The notes below the pieces were generated by a model that was given only the letters and a program-made list of their open reading frames with translations, was not told the DNA's origin and did no database searches. Both the position numbers and the translations under genes were made by a program. From contig CAJNYU010000882.1 of the NCBI GenBank assembly GCA_905331475.1, positions 1 to 64,000 of the forward strand: 64,000 nucleotides of DNA, written 5' to 3'. The stretch is from Rotaria socialis (Eukaryota > Rotifera > Eurotatoria > Philodinida > Philodinidae). This document shows positions 1 to 9,699 of this stretch, one piece after another; within the stretch, counting starts at the first letter, position 1; the number at the start of each line of letters is the position of its first letter.

Positions 1-652
1 GATAGAAAATATTCTCTACATCTCTATCGGTATATACTATTTTTTTCTTAGAATTATTCACAACATATATAAATCGACTCAGTTTTTGCCGTACACATAA
101 CAATCGGATGCGAACCCGATGTTTCCTCATTTATTTTAGTTTTTGCTAATGATAAAGAGCAATTCTTGTCATTTTTTTAGATTCTGACTTTAACAGTAGT
201 TGTAAAACAAAAGAATAGATATCTATTACTAATTCAAATATCTTCTATTCGTTCTTTTCTTTTTTAATATGACTTAAAGTAACTCGAAAACGTTATCCAT
301 CTTTGATATTATCATAATCATTTTAATAATTGCTTTACGTTTATTTTACAGGCGTGTATCAATACGATTGAAAGAAGATGAATGTGTTGGCTTGCGCTAT
401 GTGTATATGTGTGTCTTTTCATGCGGATACGAATATATAGCTATATAATACAACGAGAAAATGACTCCTAATTAAAACTAAAGCGAGTCACGCTCTATCG
501 CCAACTACTATGATCAACGCTCTCACATTCATAAGTATTAGTTTTAATCTTATGACACTAATATTAATCGGCACACATGAAAAAAATTGTTCTTCAAAAC
601 AGTAAGAAATATATAGTATATACCGATAGAGATGTAGAGAATATTTTCTATC
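1..652. repeat. Segment bounded by a perfect 40-bp inverted repeat
   Basis: Positions 1-40 and 613-652 are exact reverse complements. The left arm starts at the window edge, so it may extend further. The enclosed ~570 bp is AT-rich with no convincing gene; 41-135 belongs to a dispersed repeat also found at 16084-16352. This is the layout of a foldback or MITE-like element, but with the left flank missing no target duplication can be tested. Confidence 0.6.
41..135 (+). repeat. Dispersed repeat, internally deleted copy
   Basis: Positions 41-82 match 16084-16125, and 83-135 match 16303-16352, with a few substitutions. About 177 nt present in the second copy are missing here at the junction near position 82. 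Both copies have the same orientation. Confidence 0.65.
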
Positions 653-988
653 TCCATTTTGTATAGTAACTTCATGCAGAGAATTTCCGCGCGCGGCAGA
701 GAGAGAGGGAGAGGGAGAGGGAGGGAGAGAGAGACGCATATATTCAGGAGTAAATATAATGTAGATTTAACTTCTGATATAATTGTTATAACGTCTAATT
801 TCTTGTGCAAGAGTCTGACAAAAATACTACTATAGACTTTACATTGATATGTACATTAGAGTAGACCTTCATCGATGACAACCTCATTCCACCTAACGAT
901 ACATCGGAAAGCGTCTGATAGTAATCTCTTTTGCTTGTTTACCTATTTCTTTATTTTAGTTATAGATATGTAAACATTTATCATCACG
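653..988. other. Intergenic, GA-rich microsatellite
   Basis: A GAGA/GGGA-type purine run lies at about 699-735. No coding exon is recognised. It is the region upstream of the GPCR gene; no clear TATA box was identified. Confidence 0.5.
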
Positions 989-3016
989 ATGAATACTACA
1001 ATGACAAATTTCGATTATATTTCTAATAATCGTTTCGTTCAAATAGCTGCGCGAAGTGAAGAATTTATTTTACCATGTTTATTATTGATTGGAACTACAT
1101 GTAATACATTAACATTTGTTGTTATGAGACGCGGTCGTATGCGGCATTCATCATCATGTTTCTATATGGCTGCATTGGCTATCGCCGATACATTTGTTCT
1201 ATGGATTGGTTGTTTCAATCGTTGGTTAGAATTATTAGAAAAACAAAGACCAATTTTAGCTTGTAATATGTGTTGCAAATCTGGCACGTTTGCATTTTTT
1301 CTATTTGCAGATTGCAGGTAAGAAATAATTAGATTTCTTTCTTTGAAAACTATTTGCTCTCATTAAGAAGATCATTGAGTAGAGAACTAATTGTCCTATT
1401 ACACATAGCTATTGTAATACCTATGAAACATTATCCTGAAAGAATCTTCAAGTGAGATTATGTCCTTACACTCGTGACAAGCTGAATCGGTAATCAACCG
1501 GAACTTCTATTAAAAAAGAGATAATTATCACAATGTTGCATCTTTGTAACAGGAAACATTTCTGATTCGTCAAGATTGAAAATCATACTTAAAAGCTCAC
1601 GAAGTGTAAAACAAACACGGTGATAGGCTACTGAAAAAAATTATGTTTCTATACAAGTTACTTAAATATTTGCAAACATTTATTTTCTAGCGTATGGATA
1701 ACAGTTGCAATGACATTCGAACGATACATAGCTGTTTCTCAACCGCTTCGTGCTAGCCAAATTTGCACTATAAAAAGAGCACGTTACATTCTTTTAAATA
1801 TTTTTATGGTATTCTTTTTAATCAACGTACATTTTTTATGGACATTTCATTTATCATCAACCGAGTTTCATTGCATACCCTTGAATCAAGAGTCTGTGTT
1901 TCTAAAATATTTTACATGGTTTGATTCATTCAAATATTCATTTTGTCCGTTTACGTTATTAATAACATTGAATATATTAATTATAAAGAGTTTATTAAAT
2001 GCTCGAAATAAAAATAAATTATTGGAACAACAAACAACAAGTACTTCTAATAATAATAATAATAATAATAATAACATAAATAGTAAAACATCTTCAATAT
2101 CATCGTCGTCGACATCAACAACGAATAGTGGAAATGTATTAATAAAAAAACTTCAAAAAAAACAATACCAACATTTATCAACAAAAGCATTAGCATATCG
2201 ACGTGTCAATCGTCGATTAACAACCATGCTATTAACTGTATCATTTGCATTTTGCATTTGTTCAATGCCTATATCAATCATGCAATTAATTGATGCCATC
2301 TATTCTGATATAGGACAACGTTCAAAGCAAATGAACATTGCTATTACTATAGGAAAAATCGTAGCCGAAATTTCTCAATATGTAAATCATTGTAAGTTTT
2401 CTTCATATTTAATTATCGAAAAATTGTTCTACTTCTTTTCTTTTAAATTTTAGCTTCGAACTTTTTTCTGTATGCTTTTACGGGCCGAATATTTCGCCAT
2501 GAACTCTGGCGATTATTTACTTGTTCTCGCTATAGATTCTTTTCTACATCATCACAACGTTTAAGACATCGAGCAAAAAAAATGATGTCCTTTCATAATC
2601 CAACACAAGGTTTACATGAACACTTTTATTCGCATGGCCGATGTCATACAAAAATAGTTATTGCACCTAAACATTTGTTAAAAACGCCAGACAATGATCA
2701 TTATCGAGAAAGTATTTCTAGTACTTATTCATTTTCGCATATGCCTGTAACAAAACAAAGTTTACAATATCAAAATGAGAAGTTTCTAACGTTACATCAT
2801 CATCTACCAATTTCTAAACGTTCAATATCGGTAACACGGACGACATCAGTTATGCTACCGGATTCACCATCAGTATGCGTCCGACAAAGAACTGCGCTTG
2901 TTTCATTTGTTGAAAAAATAAAAGATGATCAAACAACACCTTTGTTTTGTTCATCAACTAAATTTCAAACTATTAAACCTTATGGCCTAACTGATACGAC
3001 GCCGAGTTCAATGTAA
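989..3016 (+). CDS. Class A (rhodopsin-like) G-protein coupled receptor
   Basis: Three exons, 989-1317, 1691-2391 and 2454-3016, join in frame to about 530 residues. Exon 1 encodes a short N-terminus with an N-glycosylation site, TM1, TM2 and part of TM3. Exon 2 opens at the TM3 end with MTFERYIAV, where ERY stands in the DRY position; TM4-TM6 follow. Exon 3 gives the TM7 end (SNFFLYAF in the NPxxY position) and a ~170-residue Ser/Thr/His-rich tail. Intracellular loop 3 holds a poly-Asn stretch from an AAT microsatellite (about 2047-2073) plus a Ser-rich run. Both introns are GT-AG. Architecture and ERY motif fit peptide-type receptors (FMRFamide-receptor-like), which is inference; the ligand cannot be read from sequence. 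A poly(A) signal lies just past the stop near 3020. Confidence 0.85.
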
Positions 3017-3541
3017 AACATAATAAAGATTTATTCAGTTCTTTTGTTTATATATATATCAAACAGTAATTCTCAATGGTGTGCAATTTGAATTTTATCA
3101 TAAATAAATAATATATATGTATTGATTTCTTTTATTATTTACGTTGTGTATTTCATGATCAACATATGCTATCACTGTAGAAGTGTTTGAAGAAGTGAGT
3201 GTCGCGTTAAGCACGCCTCTTCCCTAGTGACGTTCGCGTGCATCTAGTGCTTGACGACTATTGATGGCAAGAAAAAGCAAAGATTTTTATATTGTGATGA
3301 TTTCTTCATGTCATATGTAATAAGCAAATAGGACAGTTCGATTGCAAAGCAAACTTTTTAAAGCTTTTGATAAAACAATCTTGATTCTGTAAGTTTCTAT
3401 TCATTTTAAAGCCATCTAGTCAATATACTCAATAATCTTATCAGATATTATCTTGGCGTAGGCATTATTTCATTAATAAATAGAATGTTTGAAGGTTTCT
3501 TGCCTACATAGATCAAAATCGAAGAATTATTAAACATCAAC
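3017..3541. other. Intergenic
   Basis: AT-rich 3' flank of the GPCR gene with AATAAA-type signals. A GC-richer patch at about 3190-3262 is neither an ORF nor a recognisable RNA. No other feature is seen. Confidence 0.5.
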
Positions 3542-5912
3542 ATGATGAAAGCCATCATTATTTTCCTATTAATTTCGATTAAATGCAACCATTTATACGG
3601 ATTAATTACTCTTTTCAATTGTACGTTCGATAATGGACTTGTTGATGATTGCAATTTTCCAGCAGTGCTTACCGTAGCCGACACCCTTGATATAGACATA
3701 GGCTACACATTAACTGATGGTAGCATCACTCCACCTGGTCGACCTCTATCCGATGCTTCATCTGTGTGTAAGCTAAATAGAATATTCTAGAAAAAACGAA
3801 TACACTCACTTTCTTTATAATTCTAGTTTTGCCTACAGACAACGGAGAAACGTGTCTATTTCCGTACGAGTTAAATGGATGGGATATGCATTTTTGTCTA
3901 TTTCAAGAAAATACAAATGATTCCACATGTCCTACAAAATCGGGAAATCAAACATGCGCTCGAGGTTATTTTTAAAAATATATATTAATCCGATTTTTTA
4001 AGATAATAGTTCGAAAAAATAGGTCTATATGGATATAAGACTACCGCGGATCCATTGGGTTTTCTTGATATTTACAGATCAGTTCAAACGATAATTGTTA
4101 ATTCAACTGATGAAGAATTATGTCTTAGTTTTTACTACTATTTTACTAATAGTCTTCGAGAACCAAACATTACTATTGTGATGTCTGGACAATTAAATAC
4201 ATCGAACAGTGAAACTATTGTAAATGTAACAGCCAGTGGCGAAGATAGATGGTACTATAGCCAAACAACATTTATAGTACTACCAGATACATATCGTGTA
4301 CGATAGAGCTAAACATTTCCGAATGATATTTTTATTGATAATTGTTTTTTAGCTCACGTTTTATTTCCGTCGAGCTCCAGACGTTAGTGATACAACTAAC
4401 TTTACGTTCGCTCTTGATAATATATCAATAACAACTGGATCATGTTGTAAGTAAAAGAATTTTATTTCCTATTTAGATAAGAATGTTTCATTCTAGTTAA
4501 TGCTGCCAATGGTAGTGCAACAACAGATGCCTTGGCATTTGTAAGTTTGATCCATTTATATGAGATGTGCCAATTGAATTGATTTTTACTCTCTTTTTAC
4601 AGTTCTTATTCAGAAAAGACATTTGATAGTAAATTTAACGCTAAAGATAATAATACGTAGTCTAAAAGCACAGTTTTGAATGCGATAACTAATTTTTTCG
4701 TGTATACATTAATTAAAACTGTCCCGAAACTAGTATGGTAGTTCATTGAAGATCTAAAAGAGCTGCTCACAATGAATCGAATTCCGTGCTTAAATAATGA
4801 TTGAATACCTCACTAGTTTGAATCCTTATTCAAAAATTGAAAAAGATCGTACTTCAACTGTATACAGCCATATCTTTGTGTCATATTGTTTGGCTAGGAT
4901 AGTTTATTTTGTAGAGTGAAACAGTTACTGCATCGGCGATTTCGGAAACACACACAACAGAACGGTAATATTATCTGATTTCGAAAAAACTTTGAAAAAA
5001 AAAATTTTTTTTATAGACTTCCTACTACTCAAATGATTGAATCGATGGCCACTAGTTTGAAGAACGAAACAGTTGCTGCATCTACGATTTCGGAAACACA
5101 CACAACAGAACGGTAATATTATCTGATTTCGAAAAACTTTAAAAAACAGTTTTTTTTATAGAGATACTACTGCTCAAATGATTGAATCGGTGGCCACTAG
5201 TTCGAAGAGTTCTACAACGGTGTCGATCCTGCCCACTTATACTACCTCCAAGACTTCAACTACTACAACTCCACTGAGGACAACTTTGACTACTCACTCA
5301 ACCACTACTCATTCAATTCGAACAACAAATAGCACTATTGTAAATACTACTGGACTAAAATATTATTTTATTAATGAAGGAAAATTTTCACAATTAGTTT
5401 CAAACATTCTGACCTAGACAGTAGGAGTTAAATAGCTTCGATTAGAAAGCTCAGAAGAAAGAAACAAACAAGAGAACTCGATCAGATCGTCTCACCTGTG
5501 ATAGAACTGAATTTGTTCACTTAAAAAAAAAGACATTTTTCAATTCCTCATGAACATTTCCGTTTGATATTAGGAGCTAACATCTGATGATGATCAATCT
5601 ATTGTAGGCAAAAACAACGACAACTAATAACCCGACAAATATTCCTCCTAGAACTAGTTCTTCCACCACTCGTTCGCAAATGACTACTTCTTCCACCACT
5701 CGTTCTCAAATGACTACTTCTTCCACCACTCGTTCTATTACAACAACATCCAAGACTTCAAGCAGTAGATCAACATGTAAGAAAATTCTTTTTACGAATA
5801 ATATTTTTTTCTAAACTTGACTCTCATACTTAATATAACATTATATTTAGGGATTCCATCATTGATTTCCATCATCACTGTTTTGGTCTATACTTTAAAA
5901 TTCACAATTTAA
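3542..5912 (+). CDS. Secreted or GPI-type surface protein: MAM-like domain plus Thr-rich stalk
   Basis: Ten exons join in frame: 3542-3767, 3827-3964, 4023-4297, 4353-4446, 4497-4540, 4915-4964, 5017-5112, 5162-5339, 5608-5776 and 5851-5912 (443 aa). Residues 1-20 form a signal peptide. The first four exons read like a MAM domain: FNCTFDNGLVDDC at the start and FALDNISITTGSC at the end match the family's opening and closing segments. The rest is a mucin-like Thr/Ser stalk, then a hydrophobic C-terminus (IPSLISIITVLVYTLKFTI) suggesting a GPI signal or terminal anchor. Stalk exons 6-8 derive from a ~146-bp tandem duplication. An alternative acceptor at about 4602 would end the protein early (stop near 4627). 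The domain call rests on pattern recognition; the biological role is unknown, with adhesion or matrix the likely area. Confidence 0.75.
4915..5206 (+). repeat. Tandem duplication of stalk exon plus intron (~146 bp)
   Basis: The block from 4915 recurs from about 5063 with few substitutions, covering the end of an exon, the whole intron and the start of the next exon. Splice sites are preserved, so the duplication adds in-frame Thr-rich coding sequence. Confidence 0.8.
5650..5738 (+). repeat. 30-bp coding minisatellite, about three copies
   Basis: Three near-identical units in the penultimate exon of the MAM-domain gene encode SSTTRSQMTT-type repeats in the extracellular stalk. Confidence 0.75.
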
Positions 5913-6152
5913 TTATTGAAATCAAAACAAAATCCTTCAAATCAACCTTTTTGAAAAGATTTCTGACAGTTCTATTGAATACAGTCATTTTTTTTGTTTT
6001 TCTATATCTATAAGACTTTCTATCAGCTTATAATCATTGATAATTTCAATATGAAGAGTTAATTTTTAAATCAACAAGAAAACCAATCGATTATCCATAT
6101 AAACATTAGTATTTACGGTGAAAATGAAAATCAATCAATTGTAAAATATAAT
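5913..6152. other. Intergenic
   Basis: AT-rich sequence between the MAM-domain gene and a MITE; no feature recognised. Confidence 0.5.
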
Positions 6153-6397
6153 TAGAGGTATAAGCCGGCGCTTCGGTTGGCGGCGGCTCAAAATCTTTGG
6201 ACGCTGTTTTAAAAAATTTTCGTAGTTTCGAGAATTATGTAACAAAAAAGGGAAAAATGATAATATAGAACGTTCTTATTAACACCTGGATCAGTAGAAT
6301 CCAAAATACTGCTTCTGAGTATCGAAAATATTCAAAAATTTAGTATTTCTGCTTATATGACGGTAGCGGCGGCTCAGCCGCTCGGCTTATATTTCTA
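6153..6397. mobile_element. MITE-like element with GC-rich ends
   Basis: The 245-bp unit begins TAGAGGTATAAGCCGGCG, and the reverse complement of its end begins TAGAAATATAAGCCGAGCG, giving imperfect terminal inverted repeats. Flanking octamers AATATAAT (6145-6152) and CATATAAT (6398-6405) match at 7 of 8 positions, as expected for an aged 8-bp target duplication. There is no transposase ORF. An 8-bp duplication suggests a hAT-type origin, but the termini are not typical hAT ends. Confidence 0.65.
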
Positions 6398-6764
6398 CAT
6401 ATAATCATTTCTACACCGGCGTAGATTTAGTTTTAAATCAAGACCATGTCGGTACTGTTACTTAGAGTTTGGGTGTAGTGTGAAGGGATGATCAACGCCT
6501 ACACTCTCAAGATATCAAGGAAATCAAACAGTACAGATTTATGGAATAACTTTCCTCAATGTTACAAAACCATTTGAGTGTATATACGATGGTTAAATGA
6601 TCACGATGCACTTCGCTTCCCTTTTCTATCAGTACATTTTTCTGTTATCAGGCTGGTGAACTCGACGGCTATTCTTCCTTTGTTTGAACATCATATTAGA
6701 GCGTATTCAAAGTTAAGAATTCGTTTCATAAACAAATTCATTCAATTGAAATTGAAAGATAACT
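6398..6764. other. Intergenic
   Basis: Between the MITE and the F-box pseudogene. A 64-codon open frame at 6578-6772 shows no recognisable domain and is probably chance. Confidence 0.4.
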
Positions 6765-8497
6765 ACGGTTGAACTTAGACGAAAATTAAGTTCTGATGAT
6801 TCATCAGAAGCAAAAGCAAAGAAATTTCACAGTAAGATCTTCGCCTGGTAAATATAAAGTTATTTCTATGTTTTATTGCAATAGATGAGTTCGATCAATC
6901 CATCACTTATTTTGAAGATCTACCAAATGAAGTATTATGTGAAATATTTGATTATCGCCATCAATATTGTTTATGTGAAGAATTTTCAAACCTGAATTCT
7001 CGATTAGAACAACTTCTGCATTGTCCGTGTGTATTATCGAAACATTGTTTTTATTTATTTCAACATGACGGAGGTTTCAACACGTTTAAACAATTTATTT
7101 TTTTTCAATCGACATCAAATATTTTCTATACATGTAGATTTTGTATTTCAAGATTGTTACTTTTTTTGTCGTTTCTATTTGATTCATCATTCGTTCGCTT
7201 TGAATCTATCTTTTTAAAGGCATTCAATCCGATAAACTTCTCTCGGTTCTCAATAAATTATCTTCTTTACCAAAAAAGAACAAGTCCATGATATCTATCG
7301 ATTGATATTTCTCTTACCTAAATTGAAATATTATCGAATTTCCTTTTCTGGTGAATGCCATTCAATTACACTTCCTATGGCTATAAATAACCAAATCAGT
7401 CCTATTGAATATCTTGTTATTGGCCATTGTTGTTCTTTGAACGAACTTTCATCTCTAATTTCTTATACTCCGCAACTTCGTCAGTTAACTCTTCATAAAA
7501 CAAAACGAAATGATTCAAACAATACAATATTATCATCAATTACATTAATTAGTCTTAGCTCGATTTATTTGGATTTATGTGAAACATCATTTAACGAAGT
7601 AGAAATGTTCATTACAAAAATATCTTCAAATTTAAAAAGTTTGTATGCTTTTTTATCAGTCGATCAGCGTTGGGAGCAATTAATTTTAAATTATTTTCCT
7701 CAGCTAGAAAAATTCTATCTAATGTACGCTGATCATATCGATAATGAACAAAATTATTCAATATATACTGAACAAATTGCTCAATTGTTTTCATCTTTTT
7801 GGATGGAACGACAATGGATATTAGAAACTGAACTTTGCGATACAGATATCGAATATATAATTCGCCTATACAGGTATATAGAAAAATAATTTCAATGTCC
7901 AATGAATAATTTTTTTTCTTATAGGAAAAGATGGGTTGATGATGCAAAAGATGATATTGTTAATTGTTCTTTGGAACATTCTACATTTATGAATTTGACA
8001 TTCGGATATGTTATTCATTCTATATACGAGCGAATAGTGTCCAAACAAATTGAATGTACTTTAGTAATAACAGCAATTTATCATTTGGAAATTCTAGAAA
8101 ATATACCTCAATTTCTGCATTAGTTCAAACGATCAAACTACTACCAGAGTTAGTTACATTAAAAATTCATTCATTATCAATAGACGCAGCAATAGAATTA
8201 ACTGTTAGCGAACTTCTAATTTTGTGTTCAATGAAACAGAAAAGTAAAATTACTAAAGTCTATCTTGAAGAGATTCGTGATGTTCAAGAAGTTGATTTTA
8301 TTTTTACATTTTGTCCTTATATGGAATATTTCAAAATCGGATACATAAATACCAAGGGTCGTCAATCATTTTTACGTACTATTTTCAAGACTATTGATCA
8401 CAATGATCATCACCATTTTCGTTCATTACGTATTCAGATTTCAACAACAGATGATCAAATTAGGAGCGTGAAGTTACTATTATTAATACCAAAATGA
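6765..8497 (+). pseudogene. F-box (F-box/LRR-like) pseudogene
   Basis: The layout parallels the intact paralogue at 30143-32120: a short basic first exon (about 6765-6831), a 53-nt intron, an F-box exon from 6885 (FEDLPNEVLCEIF), then leucine-rich segments and a late intron (about 7872-7924) at the same place (RLYR/KRW versus NPYR/RKH). Breaks are visible: the codon aligned with the paralogue's ATG is ACG at 6765-6767; the frame shifts near 7217 (frame with GIQSDKLLSVLNKLSSLP) and again near 7290 (frame with YRLIFLLPKLKYY); another change of frame lies near 8095 between two overlapping open frames. No single frame spans the gene, so this is a decayed copy. F-box proteins recruit substrates to SCF ubiquitin ligases; this one is unlikely to be functional. 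Confidence 0.75.
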
Positions 8498-9646
8498 TAA
8501 CAAATAACTATTTTTTTGAAGAATCCTCAACTTGAATTACTGTCTACCTCAATGATGTTAATTCTGTTAGGCTCCTCGGCCGAGCAGCCCGGCCTGGAAA
8601 CGCCTGGTTCCGGTTATTTCCGACCAATTCTTGTCGGAAAGGACCAGAACTTTGAGGGAGTCCGACCGTAGTTTTGACCGGAATACTGCTTCCATGTTCC
8701 AGCGATTTCTCGTGTTTTCTTGCAGGATATGGTGACTTTCCCGCATATTCTCTGGAGTATCCTACGGGATCCGGTGACCGAAATGTTCGACCTTTCCACA
8801 CGTTTCTCACTGTTGAAAACAATAGAAGCTGACTGGCTTCTCAGGAAACTTTCACGATTCGAATCCATTGAACGCTACTTGATGCGATAATGTAACTGAA
8901 GTTAAGTAAACTGTTCGAACAAAGGAAGAATTTTCATTTTCAGATGCTCAATAAATATTTCTGCCAACTATTGATCGTAATTTAGAAGCGTATGGCGCTT
9001 GTATATAGACCAATGCGTATTTTTAAAGATCACGATTGTTATAGTAAAGGAATAAGGGTGTGGGCGTATGTCTTTCTTCCCCCATACCAACCCACACCCT
9101 AGACATCAATTCAAGTTGAGGGTTCTTCAAAAAAAGAAGTTATTTGTTACTATTTTGCTATTTTAATAACAATAACAGAATAGTCATTGTTCTTGGTATT
9201 AATAACAACAAAATAACAATAACTTCTCACTCCTAGATCAAATAATTGAAAACATGGAAGAAATGATCAACTATGAAAAACTTCTTCCTCGTTTTACATT
9301 TGAGCGTATACTAAATACTGTCTATTTAAAATGCAAGTAACTCGAGCATGTGCATGTTTTTCCTGTAAAATTCATCTAATAAATAAAATGCATACCATAA
9401 AAAAATACTGAAGACCTCATGGGCCCTCGTGAATATTAATAAATCACATTAGATTTAAATGAGATCTAAACTGTTTTGATTCACCAAAATAGTTCATCAT
9501 ATGGCAATTTATTCATTCTTCTTTGTTGGCATATAAATGCAAAACTTCATATAGATACTCATGCTCTTTGTTTTATTGACGTACACAAGCACACACACAC
9601 ACCGCTGCTCCAGGTGAAAAAGAAATGATAACATGAGTTTAGTCGT
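8498..9646. other. Intergenic with a GC-rich island and a G-rich hairpin
   Basis: Positions 8565-8870 are markedly more GC-rich than the surroundings, contain short palindromes (GGCCGAG near 8580) and hold no convincing gene; they may be a transposon fragment. A hairpin at 9055-9100 is listed separately. A CA run lies near 9590. Confidence 0.45.
9055..9100. repeat. G-rich/C-rich hairpin, telomere-like arms
   Basis: Left arm AGGGTGTGGGCGTATG (9055-9070) and right arm ending CCCACACCCT (to 9100) are complementary apart from a few bases, around a pyrimidine-rich loop. The arms contain the TGTGGG hexamer. It belongs to a set of similar islands in this window. Confidence 0.6.
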
Positions 9647-9647
9647 G

Positions 9648-9655
9648 TATAAATA
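9648..9655 (+). promoter_or_regulatory. TATA box of the rhamnosidase gene
   Basis: TATAAATA lies about 52 bp upstream of the ATG at 9700, the spacing expected for a core promoter with a short leader. This is an animal-type promoter in front of a bacterial-type gene. Confidence 0.55.
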
Positions 9656-9699
9656 ACAACATACGACCAGACAAGCACATCTGCTCTTCTTTATTCAAC

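Noticed and set aside
488..810. Two overlapping minus-strand frames over a GA-rich repeat
   Set aside because: Low-complexity Pro/Ser/Leu translation from a microsatellite and an inverted-repeat arm; no start context or splice structure.
4602..4627. Short alternative terminal exon of the MAM-domain gene
   Set aside because: The acceptor is good, but it adds only seven residues; the longer model reaching a hydrophobic anchor is better supported. Kept only as a possible isoform.
7612..8048. Minus-strand frames over the F-box pseudogene
   Set aside because: Shadows of leucine-rich coding sequence on the plus strand.
8544..8868. Two 84-92 codon minus-strand frames in the GC-rich island
   Set aside because: Composition follows local GC content; no domain, and the frames overlap each other.
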